Shown here: piece after piece, positions 29,997 through 37,523 of the stretch
How the letters are laid out: every line of letters begins with the position of its first letter
Position numbering within the stretch: position 1 is the stretch's first letter
From: Aquincola tertiaricarbonis
GTDB lineage: Bacteria > Pseudomonadota > Gammaproteobacteria > Burkholderiales > Burkholderiaceae_C
Length of the DNA stretch: 64,000 nt
Direction of reading: 5' to 3'
Assembly (NCBI RefSeq): GCF_000969605.1
Contig: NZ_JZUE01000003.1
Span: 124,001-188,000 of the forward strand
Made by a program: the position numbers and the translations under genes
Notes under the pieces: model-generated
Told to the model about the DNA's origin: nothing
What the model saw: the letters and a program-made list of their open reading frames with translations, nothing else
Database searches by the model: none

Positions 29997-30752
29997 ATGC
30001 GCCGCACGCTGATCGCGGCGGCCCTGGCGGCGTTGGCCTTCAGCGCCAACGCGGCCTTGTTCGAGGACGAGGACGCGCGCCGCGCCATCCTCGAACTGCG
30101 CAGCAAGCAGGCCGCCACCGAGGACCAGCTCAAGGCCGCGCTGGCCCGCCTGAACGAAAGCAACGAGCAGGTGCGCCGCAGCCTGCTCGACTTGAATGCC
30201 CAGCTGGAAGCGCTGCGCAGCGACAACGCGCGCCTGCGCGGCCAGCAGGAGCAGCTGCTGCGCGACGTGTCCGAGCTGCAGCGCCAGCAGAAGGACATCG
30301 CCCAGGGCGTGGACGAGCGCATGCGCAAGCTGGAGCCGCAGAAGGTGGCGGTGGACGGCAAGGAGTTCCTGGCCGATCCGGAGGAAACCCGCCAGTACGA
30401 CGCGGCCATCAAGCTGCTGCGTGGCGGCGACTTTGCCGGCGCTTCCAATGCGCTGGCCGCCTTCGTGCGCAGCTTCCCGGCCAGCGGCTACAACGACAGC
30501 GCCCGCTTCTGGCTGGGCAATGCGCTGTACGGCAAGCGTGACTACAAGGAGTCGGTGGCCACCTTCCGCGCCTTCCTGGCGGCTGCGCCCACGCATCCCA
30601 AGGCCCCCGAGGCCTTGCTGGCGGTGGCCAACACGCAGGTGGAGATGAAGGACAGCAAGTCGGCCCGCGTCACGCTGAATGAGCTGCTGAAGAACTATCC
30701 GCAATCCGAGGCGTCGGTGGCCGCCAAGGAACGGCTGGCTGCGTTGAAGTAA
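29997..30752 (+). CDS. cpoB: cell division coordinator CpoB (YbgF)
   Basis: CpoB couples outer-membrane constriction with septal peptidoglycan synthesis through TolA and PBP1B. The 251-residue product has a signal peptide to about residue 20 (SANA-ALF), a coiled-coil trimerisation region (about 30-110, rich in Leu/Gln/Glu/Arg), and C-terminal TPR repeats (YDAAIKLLRGGDFAGASNALAAFVRSFP, then DSARFWLGNALYGKRDY). The start is ATG 29997, one base after the pal stop. An in-frame start at 29958 lies inside pal and would mask the signal peptide. Confidence 0.95.
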   Translation: MRRTLIAAALAALAFSANAALFEDEDARRAILELRSKQAATEDQLKAALARLNESNEQVRRSLLDLNAQLEALRSDNARLRGQQEQLLRDVSELQRQQKDIAQGVDERMRKLEPQKVAVDGKEFLADPEETRQYDAAIKLLRGGDFAGASNALAAFVRSFPASGYNDSARFWLGNALYGKRDYKESVATFRAFLAAAPTHPKAPEALLAVANTQVEMKDSKSARVTLNELLKNYPQSEASVAAKERLAALK

Positions 30753-30762
30753 GCCCGCTTCC

Positions 30763-31587
30763 GTGGAGCACGACGCCGACCTGGAACGCCGCTTCGGCGG
30801 CCTGCGCCGCCTGTATGGCGATGCGGGCTATGCCCGCGTGCGTGCCGCCCGCGTGGCGGTGGTGGGCCTGGGCGGCGTGGGCTCCTGGGCGGCCGAGGCA
30901 CTGGCCCGCAGTGGCGTGGCAACGCTGGTGCTGATCGACCTGGACCATGTGAGCGAGTCCAACGTCAACCGGCAGATCCAGGCCCTGGGCGCCACCATCG
31001 GCCAGTCGAAGGCCGAGGCGCTGAAGGCCCGCATTGCCGACATCCATCCCGGCTGCGAAGTCATCTGCGTCGAGGACTTCGTCGAGCCGACCAACTGGCC
31101 GGCGCTGCTGCCGGTGCCCGTCAGTGCCTTGATCGACTGCTGCGACCAGGTGCGGGCCAAGCTGGTGCTGGCCGAGTGGGCCTTGCGGGAGCAGCTGCCG
31201 CTGGTCACCGTGGGCGCGGCTGGCGGCAAGCAACTGGCGCAGAAGGTGGAAGTCGACGACCTCTCGCTGTCCACGCACGACCCGCTGCTGGCTTCCATGC
31301 GCCAGCGGCTGCGCAAGGCCGGCGCCGCGCCGCGGCAGGGCGCCATCGGCGTGCGCTGCGTGTTTTCTCGCGAGCCGGTGCGTGCGCCGGATGGCGAGTG
31401 CGACATCGACGGCACGCTCAACTGCCATGGCTATGGCTCGACCGTCACCGTCACCGCCACCTTTGGCCTGGTGGCTGCTGGCGAAACCATCCAGCAGCTG
31501 ATTTCGGCCAAGCCTATTGGCAAGCTCGAAAAACATGCTATAGTGCAGGGCTCTGCAGACGGGTTCATTACTCAGTCGGGTTGTTAG
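30763..31587 (+). CDS. tcdA: tRNA threonylcarbamoyladenosine dehydratase, 3' end inside a tRNA gene
   Basis: TcdA (CsdL) is an E1-like ATP-dependent enzyme that converts t6A37 to cyclic ct6A37 in ANN-decoding tRNAs. The 274-residue product starts at GTG 30763 and shows the nucleotide-binding VAVVGLGGVGSWAAEALARSG, LIDLDHVSESNVNRQ, and the TLNCHGYGSTVTVTATFG block. The frame runs on for about 25 residues beyond the last family-like part (from KPIG) with more AT-rich codons, including ATA. It stops at TAG 31585-31587, which is bases 8-10 of tRNA-Lys. The tRNA promoter lies in this tail. There is no earlier stop in frame. Confidence 0.93.
   Translation: MEHDADLERRFGGLRRLYGDAGYARVRAARVAVVGLGGVGSWAAEALARSGVATLVLIDLDHVSESNVNRQIQALGATIGQSKAEALKARIADIHPGCEVICVEDFVEPTNWPALLPVPVSALIDCCDQVRAKLVLAEWALREQLPLVTVGAAGGKQLAQKVEVDDLSLSTHDPLLASMRQRLRKAGAAPRQGAIGVRCVFSREPVRAPDGECDIDGTLNCHGYGSTVTVTATFGLVAAGETIQQLISAKPIGKLEKHAIVQGSADGFITQSGC
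31517..31544 (+). promoter_or_regulatory. sigma-70-type promoter for the tRNA-Lys genes, inside tcdA
   Basis: A TTGGCA -35 (31517-31522) and a TATAGT -10 (31539-31544) are separated by 16 bases. The expected start near 31551 gives a leader of about 27 bases before the first tRNA. The sequence is locally AT-rich for this genome. It lies wholly within the last codons of tcdA. Confidence 0.7.
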
Positions 31588-31653
31588 CTCAGTCGGTAGA
31601 GCAGCGGACTTTTAATCCGTTGGTCACAGGTTCAAGTCCTGTACAACCCACCA
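31578..31653 (+). tRNA. tRNA-Lys (anticodon TTT)
   Basis: A 76-base cloverleaf: acceptor GGGTTGT pairs with ACAACCC (31643-31649), discriminator A, and an encoded CCA (31651-31653). The D arm is TAGCTCAGTCGGTAGAGCA, the anticodon stem-loop is CGGACTTTTAATCCG with anticodon TTT followed by A37, and the T arm is CAGGTTCAAGTCCTG. The first ten bases are also the end of tcdA. Confidence 0.97.
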
Positions 31654-31684
31654 GTTCGCTGATGCAGGAATTGGACAAGATCAG

Positions 31685-31760
31685 GGGCTCTTAGCTCAGT
31701 TGGTAGAGCAGCGGACTCTTAATCCGTTGGTCGAGTGTTCGAGTCACTCAGGGCCCACCA
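31685..31760 (+). tRNA. tRNA-Lys (anticodon CTT)
   Basis: A 76-base cloverleaf: acceptor GGGCTCT pairs with AGGGCCC (one G-U), with CCA encoded at 31758-31760. The anticodon loop ACTCTTAAT has anticodon CTT. The D arm and anticodon arm are almost identical to those of the tRNA 31 bases upstream, while the acceptor and T stems differ. It is probably transcribed from the same promoter and serves AAG codons. Confidence 0.96.
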
Positions 31761-31772
31761 AATCGCTCGAAG

Positions 31773-31805
31773 AAAAAGGCTTGCACGACAGTGCAGGCCT
31801 TTTTT
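31773..31805 (+). terminator. intrinsic terminator after the tRNA-Lys pair (probably bidirectional)
   Basis: A 14-bp stem (31773-31786 with 31791-31804, one T-G wobble) with the tetraloop GACA is flanked by an A-run on the left and a T-run on the right. It ends tRNA transcription on the plus strand. It may also end the minus-strand transcript of the TerB-like gene that stops at 31843. Confidence 0.9.
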
Positions 31806-31842
31806 CTTTGGCGCGCCGCTTTCGCGGGCGCCCCGGCATTGC

Positions 31843-32793
31843 TCAGGCCGACTTCACCATCTGCAGGATCTGCCCGGCGTCCAGCGTGCGGGCCTTCTGC
31901 TGGATCTGCGGCAGGTACTGCGTCTGCAGTTGCTTGGCCGGCTGCAGCAATGACTGGAAGGTCTCCTGCAGCATCGCGGTGCTCATCTGACGCCCACCGG
32001 CGTAATAGCGCTTGGCCAGGTGGCCCAGTGCGTAGGTGCTGGCGAACGAAAACGCCATGCCGGTGGCCGCGCTGCCCAGCCCTCGGCCCAGGCCGCCGCC
32101 CACCTTGCCGAGCAGCCCGCCCAGCAGCTTGCGGCCGAACTGCTCCACATACTGCGACGTGAGGCCCACGCCGGCCGCGGCGATGAATTCCTTGATGTGG
32201 CCCTTGTCCAGCTCATAGCCATGGGCCTGGCCGATGCGGTACACCAGCTTCATCTGCAGCGGAATGATGGCCATCGAGGCCCAGCTCTGCGGCAGCAGCT
32301 CCAGCGCACCGTTCAGGATCGAATGGTTGAGGATGGAGCTGTCCAGGTCGGCGGTGGGTACCTGCGCGGCTGGCGCCGGTGTGGCGGTGGCCAGCGGTGG
32401 CGGCACGGTGACCGGCACCGCGGCGATGGCATCGGCCTCGCGTTCCACCTCGGCCGTCTGGGTGCGGCCCAGCTTGAGCGCCGACTTCAGCTGCGACAGG
32501 AAGGCCTGCTCGGCGGGTGACTGCGTGCCATCGGCATCACACACGCACACCGCCATCTCGTAGGCCAGCAGGCGCTGGCCTTCGTCGGGTAGTGCGGCCG
32601 CAGCCTGCGCCACGTTCACCCGCTTGAGCAACACGTCCTGGTACAGGCCGGCCAGGGCCGGCGTGCCGGACTCGCCGGCCAGGCTGTCGGCGATGCGCTT
32701 GATCTCCTCGCGCTCGGTGTCGGCCTTCTCGCCATCGGCAAAGGCGGCCAGCAGGGCGATGGTCAGCAACGCGCGTTGTTCGGTGGCTTGCAT
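31843..32793 (-). CDS. TerB-like/DUF697-like two-domain protein
   Basis: Residues 1-110 look like a TerB-type all-helical domain with acidic loops (AAFADGEKADTEREEIKRIA, VCDADGTQSPAEQAFL) of the kind that bind metal in tellurite-resistance proteins. An Ala/Pro/Thr/Val-rich linker follows (about 120-150). Residues 155-270 resemble DUF697, with ILNGALELLPQSWASMAIIPLQMKLVYRIG and Gly-rich hydrophobic helices likely to associate with membrane. The C terminus is Gln-rich and helical. It is the last gene of a minus-strand run after the NYN-LOTUS gene (29-base gap). The function is unknown. Confidence 0.75.
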   Translation of the reverse strand: MQATEQRALLTIALLAAFADGEKADTEREEIKRIADSLAGESGTPALAGLYQDVLLKRVNVAQAAAALPDEGQRLLAYEMAVCVCDADGTQSPAEQAFLSQLKSALKLGRTQTAEVEREADAIAAVPVTVPPPLATATPAPAAQVPTADLDSSILNHSILNGALELLPQSWASMAIIPLQMKLVYRIGQAHGYELDKGHIKEFIAAAGVGLTSQYVEQFGRKLLGGLLGKVGGGLGRGLGSAATGMAFSFASTYALGHLAKRYYAGGRQMSTAMLQETFQSLLQPAKQLQTQYLPQIQQKARTLDAGQILQMVKSA

Positions 32794-32822
32794 GGTGTGT
32801 CGGGCGGCCGTTGGCCGGGCAG

Positions 32823-33698
32823 TCAGGGAAGCTCGTCGGACACTCCGCGCGGCGCGGGAGTTCCGGTATCCGGCTGTACGACAGTGCGCAGGCGCAGCTG
32901 CTGGTCGAACTCGCCCTTGCGGGTGTCGAACAGCGTGCCCTCCAGCGTCTTGAGCATGGCGGAGAAGGTGGGGTGGCCGAACTCCTTCGGGTCGAAGGTG
33001 GGATCGAGCCGGCGCACCATGTTCAGGATGGGCGCCTTGTTCACCCAGGCATCGCCCTTCGATTCGGCCAGCAGCCTGACGGCGCGCTCGATGGTGGCGT
33101 TGGCCTGCTCTTCCGGCGTGGGCGCAGGGCTGGGCGTGGAGGCCGTGGCAGGTGCTTCGTCGGCCACCAGGCTGTCGTAGTAGCGGAATTCATGGCAGCT
33201 CTTGGCCCAGTGGCGGTTGGTGGAACGCCGGGTGCCGATGCCGATGAGCCGCCGGCCCGCGGCCTTGACCTTCTGCGCCACTGGCATGAAGTCGCTGTCG
33301 CCGCCCACGATGATGACGGTGCCGATGTGGCCGAAGCGGGTGATGTCCTCCACCGCGTCCAGGCACAGCTTGATGTCGGCGCCGTTCTTGGCCGAGGCGC
33401 CCGGCGGAAAGAGCTGGATCAGCTCCACCGCGCCCTGCAGCAGCGCGTCGCGGTAGCGGCCGAAGTACTGCCAGTTGCAGTAGGCGCGGTTGATGGCCAC
33501 CGGCCCGAAGGAGGCGGCCAGCTCCAGCACGGCCTGCACCTGCACCAGCGGCTCCTGCACCTTGAAGCGGTTGTCGGGCTTGCCGTAGGTGCCTTCGCCG
33601 AAGGCGGCTTCCACCAGGCTGGCATGCAGGTTCTCGAAGTCCCAGTAGAGCGCGACGGACTGGTTGTCTTGGGTGTCTTGGCCATTCATGGCCTGCAT
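32823..33698 (-). CDS. NYN-domain ribonuclease-like protein with a LOTUS/OST-HTH domain
   Basis: Residues 1-175 form a NYN (LabA/DUF88) PIN-like domain. The acidic metal site is seen in ALYWDFENLH, GADIKLCLDAVE and VGGDSDFMPVAQ, and the fold ends at IGIGTRRSTNRHWAKSCHEFRYYDSL. A Ser/Pro/Ala linker leads to a C-terminal OST-HTH/LOTUS domain (about 210-280), a fold that binds RNA. The combination suggests a guided endoribonuclease. The Met at 33689 is an alternative start. It follows the PPK2 gene by 26 bases on the same strand. No target RNA is known. Confidence 0.88.
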   Translation of the reverse strand: MQAMNGQDTQDNQSVALYWDFENLHASLVEAAFGEGTYGKPDNRFKVQEPLVQVQAVLELAASFGPVAINRAYCNWQYFGRYRDALLQGAVELIQLFPPGASAKNGADIKLCLDAVEDITRFGHIGTVIIVGGDSDFMPVAQKVKAAGRRLIGIGTRRSTNRHWAKSCHEFRYYDSLVADEAPATASTPSPAPTPEEQANATIERAVRLLAESKGDAWVNKAPILNMVRRLDPTFDPKEFGHPTFSAMLKTLEGTLFDTRKGEFDQQLRLRTVVQPDTGTPAPRGVSDELP

Positions 33699-33724
33699 GA
33701 TGCCCGCTGGCCGGCCGCGGGCGT

Positions 33725-34924
33725 TCAGCCGTGGCCGGTGGCCGCCAGCTCGTCGTCGCCCACCACCGAGACCAGCGCCGGCCGGCCGACGATCAGCGGG
33801 TCGACCGGCCCCACCGTGGCCAGCTCGCGCTGCGTATACGGCAGGCGGTGCAGCAGGTAGCGCATCGCGTTCAGGCGCGCGCGCTTCTTGCAATCGCTCT
33901 TGATCACCGTCCACGGCGCATCCGAGGTGTCGCAGTGCACGAACATCGCTTCCTTGGCGTGGGTGTAGTCGTCCCACTTGTCGAGCGAGGCCATGTCGAT
34001 CGGGCTCAGCTTCCACTGCTTCAGCGGATGCACCTTGCGCTCCTTGAAGCGGCGCCGCTGCTCGGCCTGGCTGACCGAGAACCAGAACTTGAACAGGTGC
34101 ACGCCGCTGCGCACCAGCTGCCTTTCGAACTCGGGCGCCTGGCGCAGGAATTCGTCGTACTCGTGGTCGGAGCAGAAGCCCATCACCCGCTCGACGCCGG
34201 CGCGGTTGTACCAGCTGCGGTCGAACAGCACGATCTCGCCGCGCGTGGGCAGGTGCTCGATGTAGCGCTGGAAATACCACTGGCCACGCTCCACCTCGCT
34301 GGGTTTTTCCAGCGCCACCACGCGGGCGCCGCGTGGGTTCAGGTGCTCCATGAAACGCTTGATGGCGCCGCCCTTGCCGGCAGCGTCGCGGCCCTCGAAG
34401 AGGATGACCACCCGCTGGCCGGTGTCCTTCACCCAGGCCTGCAGCTTCAGCAGCTCCACCTGCAGCCGGTACTTCTGGTGTTCGTAGCTCTTGCGCGAGA
34501 GCAGGTTCTTGTACGGGTAGGTGCCTTCGCGCCAGCCGGCGCTCAGTTCCGCATCGGGGTCGATGGCGGGGCGTTGGGCGTCGGCGCGGCGCGGAGGCTC
34601 GAACAAGGCGCGGCGCAGCGCCTTCACCTCGTCGGGCGAAGCGCCGGCGATGAGCGTCTGCAGCTGGTGCAGCGCCTCGCCGGCGGGCGTCTTGCGGCCG
34701 GCATCGGCCAGCAGGTCGGACACCACCAGCGACTGCACCGTGGCGGTGGTGCTGCTGCGCCGCTGCACCTGGTCGGCCTCTGCGGCGCGTGCGGTCAGGC
34801 TGGGCAGGGTGTCGCCGGCCTGTACCGGGCGTGGCGCGGTGGCCGGGCGCGTCGGCAGCCGCTTGCCGGCGCGGATCACTGCAGTGGAACGGGAGGGAGC
34901 GCGAACTGCAGTGTCTTTGGCCAT
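33725..34924 (-). CDS. ppk2: polyphosphate kinase 2 (PPK2) with a long N-terminal extension
   Basis: PPK2 enzymes use polyphosphate to phosphorylate nucleotides. The core (about residues 140-390) shows SYEHQKYRLQVELLKLQAWV, Walker A FEGRDAAGKGGAIK, the lid-type arginines in FKERKVHPLKQWKLSPID, and Walker B EIVLFDRSWYNRAGVERVMGF. The first 130 residues are extra: a basic, Ser/Thr/Arg-rich segment and a predicted helical block (LLADAGRKTPAGEALHQLQTLIAGA). The usual one-domain length is about 270-300; this one has 399. The start at 34924 follows a weak site. It lies between the epimerase gene and the NYN-LOTUS gene. Confidence 0.93.
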   Translation of the reverse strand: MAKDTAVRAPSRSTAVIRAGKRLPTRPATAPRPVQAGDTLPSLTARAAEADQVQRRSSTTATVQSLVVSDLLADAGRKTPAGEALHQLQTLIAGASPDEVKALRRALFEPPRRADAQRPAIDPDAELSAGWREGTYPYKNLLSRKSYEHQKYRLQVELLKLQAWVKDTGQRVVILFEGRDAAGKGGAIKRFMEHLNPRGARVVALEKPSEVERGQWYFQRYIEHLPTRGEIVLFDRSWYNRAGVERVMGFCSDHEYDEFLRQAPEFERQLVRSGVHLFKFWFSVSQAEQRRRFKERKVHPLKQWKLSPIDMASLDKWDDYTHAKEAMFVHCDTSDAPWTVIKSDCKKRARLNAMRYLLHRLPYTQRELATVGPVDPLIVGRPALVSVVGDDELAATGHG

Positions 34925-34988
34925 GCCTGTCTCGCTGGTTGAAAACCAGCGATGTTGCGCCGGCCGTCGCGGCGTTGCTTGATCCGCG

Positions 34989-36212
34989 TCAAACCGCGGC
35001 CAGCGCGCGCAGCACGTCGTGGCAGGCACCCATGGTGTGGTAATCGGTCTTGCCGGCCGGGCTCTTCTCGTCGGAGTAGGGCCGGTTGTCGGGCGTGCGG
35101 ATGCGGTACCAGGCGCCATGCTGGTGGTCGATCATGTGGGCCCAGCTGTAGCTCCACAGGCGGTCGTACCACTGCCAGTAGCCGGGCTCGCCGGTGCGCA
35201 GGCCCAGCAGCGCGGCGGCCGCGAAGCTCTCGGCCTGTACCCAGAAGTACTTGTCGGCGTCGCACACGGCGCCGCCGGGCTCGAACCCATACACCAGGCC
35301 GCCGTGCTGCGCATCCCAGCCGTGCTGCACGGCGGTATCGAAGAAGCGGCGCGCGGTGGGCACGATCCAGTCCGGGCGCGCGGCCGGCGGCAGCCGCGCT
35401 TCCAGCTGCAGCAGCAGCTTGGCCCATTCGGTGAGGTGGCCGGTCTGGAAGCCCCAGGGCCGGAAGATGTTGCTGCGGTCGTGGCGGTTGTAGTCCCAGT
35501 CCACCTGCCAGGCACCTTGCGGGCCGGTGCGGTAGTGCTCCCACACCAGGCCATCGGCCAGCCCGGCCAGCCGCTGCGTGACCGATTCGGCCAGCAGCAG
35601 CGCACGGTCGAGGAAGCGTTGCTCGCCGGTGGCCTCGTGGGCCGCCAGCATCGCCTCGCAGCCGTGCATGTTGGCGTTCTGGCCGCGGTAGGGGCTGAGC
35701 TGCCAGCCGGGCGTGGCCTCGTCGGCATACAGGCCGTTGGCCGGCTCCCAGAAGCGCTGTTCCATCAAGGCGAAGGTGTCGTGCAGGCCGGCCAGCGCTT
35801 CGCCGATGCCGGCCATCACCGCATGCGCATGGGCCAGCAGCACGAAGGCCATGCCGTAGCAGTGCTGGGTCGCGTCCTGCACCGTGGCGCGTTGGCCGTC
35901 CCAGTCCAGCAGCCAGGCATGGCCGCCGTTGGGCTGCCCATGCGCCTGCTGCACGAACTGCAGCGCATGGCGCGCGGCGGCCTGGTCGTGCGGCCGGCCG
36001 AAGCGGCGGAAGGCCATCGCATGGTTGAAGACGAAGCGCGTGCTGCTGACCAGGTGCCGCGTGCGGCGGTCGTAGACCGTGCCGTCGTCCTTGAAGAAGT
36101 GGAAGAAGCCGCCGCTGGCATCGAGCGCGCGGCCCTCGTAGAAGGACAGCGTGTGGCGGATGTGGCCGAGCAGGAAGTCGGGCGAGCGGAAGTCGGGCTG
36201 TGGCGTGTTCAT
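34989..36212 (-). CDS. AGE-family (N-acylglucosamine 2-epimerase-like) sugar isomerase
   Basis: The 407-residue product has the (alpha/alpha)6-barrel signature of the AGE superfamily, with repeated His-containing segments: TRHLVSSTRFVFNHAMAFRRFG, NANMHGCEAMLAAHEAT, WGFQTGHLTEWAKLLLQLE, and YFWVQAESFAAAALL. These resemble the mannose isomerase/YihS branch more than the GlcNAc epimerases, so aldose-ketose isomerisation of a mannose-like sugar is likely. It overlaps the LysR gene by 4 bases, which suggests joint expression. Substrate assignment is inference. Confidence 0.88.
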   Translation of the reverse strand: MNTPQPDFRSPDFLLGHIRHTLSFYEGRALDASGGFFHFFKDDGTVYDRRTRHLVSSTRFVFNHAMAFRRFGRPHDQAAARHALQFVQQAHGQPNGGHAWLLDWDGQRATVQDATQHCYGMAFVLLAHAHAVMAGIGEALAGLHDTFALMEQRFWEPANGLYADEATPGWQLSPYRGQNANMHGCEAMLAAHEATGEQRFLDRALLLAESVTQRLAGLADGLVWEHYRTGPQGAWQVDWDYNRHDRSNIFRPWGFQTGHLTEWAKLLLQLEARLPPAARPDWIVPTARRFFDTAVQHGWDAQHGGLVYGFEPGGAVCDADKYFWVQAESFAAAALLGLRTGEPGYWQWYDRLWSYSWAHMIDHQHGAWYRIRTPDNRPYSDEKSPAGKTDYHTMGACHDVLRALAAV

Positions 36213-37168
36213 CGTGCGGTACGGCGTGGGCTGCGCGCGGCAGGGGCGGCGCTGCCGCGCATTCTGCGCGGCGCGCCCTGGGCGAAGCGGGCCAGCAGCT
36301 GCAGCACCTGCTGCGCAGCGGCATCCAGCCGCGCCGGCGGCCGGTGGGCGATGCCCAGGTGCCGGGTGAGGGCGGGCTTGAGCGGGCGCAGCTGCATGCC
36401 GGCATCCAGCTGCGACAGCGGTCCGCCCACCTCTTCCATCGGCAGCACGGCGGCGCCGTAGCCGGCGGCCACCAGGCTCTTCATGGCCAGGGTGTAGTTC
36501 AGCTCGATGCGCGCCCGCGGGCTGTGGCCGGCGGTGGCGAACCATTCCATCGTCAGCCGGTACATGCGGGTGGTGGCATCGTTGAAGATGAGCGGCTTGC
36601 CGGCCAGCCAGTCGGGCGTGACGCTGCGCGGGGCGGCCCAGGCACCGGGCAGGAAGGCCATCATCGGATCGCTGCGCCAGGCGCTCACCTGCACCTCGTC
36701 GGATGCCGGCTGCGGCAGTGCCACCACGCCGATGTCCAGCGTGCCGGCATGCAGCCGCGCCATGGTTTCGTCGGAGCCGAGGATGGCCAGGTCGACGTCG
36801 ATGTCCGGCGCCTGCTCGGCCAGCGCCGCCAGCACCTGCGGCAGCAGGTGCACGATCACGCCGGTGGAGGTGCCCAGCCGCACCTTGCCCGCCCGGCCCT
36901 GGGCGATGCGGCGCACGCTCTCGGCCGCGTCGTCCGCGCCCTTGAGCAGGCCGCGTGCATGGTCGATGAGCGCCGCGCCAGCGGCCGTGGGCGTGGCCTT
37001 ACGCGGCCCGCGCTCCAGCAGCGGCACGCCCATGCGCGATTCCAGCTCGGCGATGTGCAGGCTGACCGTGGGCGCGGCCAGGTGCAGCGCCCGCGAGGCG
37101 GCGGCGAAGGTGCCGAGGTCGGCGATGGACACCAGCGTCTGCAGCTGGTCGAGGTTGATGGCACGCAT
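36209..37168 (-). CDS. LysR-family transcription regulator
   Basis: Residues 1-60 form the winged HTH (LDQLQTLVSIADLGTFAAASRALHLAAPTVSLHIAELESRMGVPLLER). Residues about 88-295 form the periplasmic-binding-like effector domain. The last 20 residues are basic. It is divergent from the DUF1127 gene at 37260 (91-base gap), where LysR boxes would be expected. It is also co-directional and overlapping with the AGE epimerase, so it may control a sugar-related operon that it heads. The effector is unknown. Confidence 0.93.
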   Translation of the reverse strand: MRAINLDQLQTLVSIADLGTFAAASRALHLAAPTVSLHIAELESRMGVPLLERGPRKATPTAAGAALIDHARGLLKGADDAAESVRRIAQGRAGKVRLGTSTGVIVHLLPQVLAALAEQAPDIDVDLAILGSDETMARLHAGTLDIGVVALPQPASDEVQVSAWRSDPMMAFLPGAWAAPRSVTPDWLAGKPLIFNDATTRMYRLTMEWFATAGHSPRARIELNYTLAMKSLVAAGYGAAVLPMEEVGGPLSQLDAGMQLRPLKPALTRHLGIAHRPPARLDAAAQQVLQLLARFAQGAPRRMRGSAAPAARSPRRTAR

Positions 37169-37259
37169 TCAGCAATGCTGAAGCAAAGCGTCAGATCATT
37201 CAACTTTTCAAAGGTGTGCACGGATCGCACCATCACTGCCCAACCACACGGGAGATGCG

Positions 37260-37493
37260 ATGGACACCTTGCTGGACACCTCCACGGCGCCGCCTGCCGG
37301 CGCGGCCCGGCCGCTGCCGCCGATGCGCTGGCTGCAGGCCGCCCACGATGCCTGGCGGGCCGCCCGCCGGCGCGCGGCCGATTTCCGCACGCTGCAGGCC
37401 ATGGGCGAAGCCGAGCTGCGCGACCTGGGCATCGGCCGCGGGGAGGCCGGCCACGTCATCCGATGCGGCGGCAAGTCCCGCGGGCCGTGGTGA
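37260..37493 (+). CDS. DUF1127-type small basic protein
   Basis: The 77-residue protein ends in a DUF1127 motif: WRAARRRAADFRTLQAMGEAELRDLGIGRGEAGHVI, an Arg-rich helix followed by the L(x)DLG(I/L) turn. Proteins of this type in other bacteria are linked to RNA maturation, phosphate and stress responses. The start has GGGAGA upstream. It lies alone between the divergent LysR gene and the DAHP synthase gene. The first 30 residues are low-complexity. Confidence 0.82.
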   Translation: MDTLLDTSTAPPAGAARPLPPMRWLQAAHDAWRAARRRAADFRTLQAMGEAELRDLGIGRGEAGHVIRCGGKSRGPW

Positions 37494-37523
37494 CATGGGG
37501 CGGGCGGTACGATCGACGCCGCC

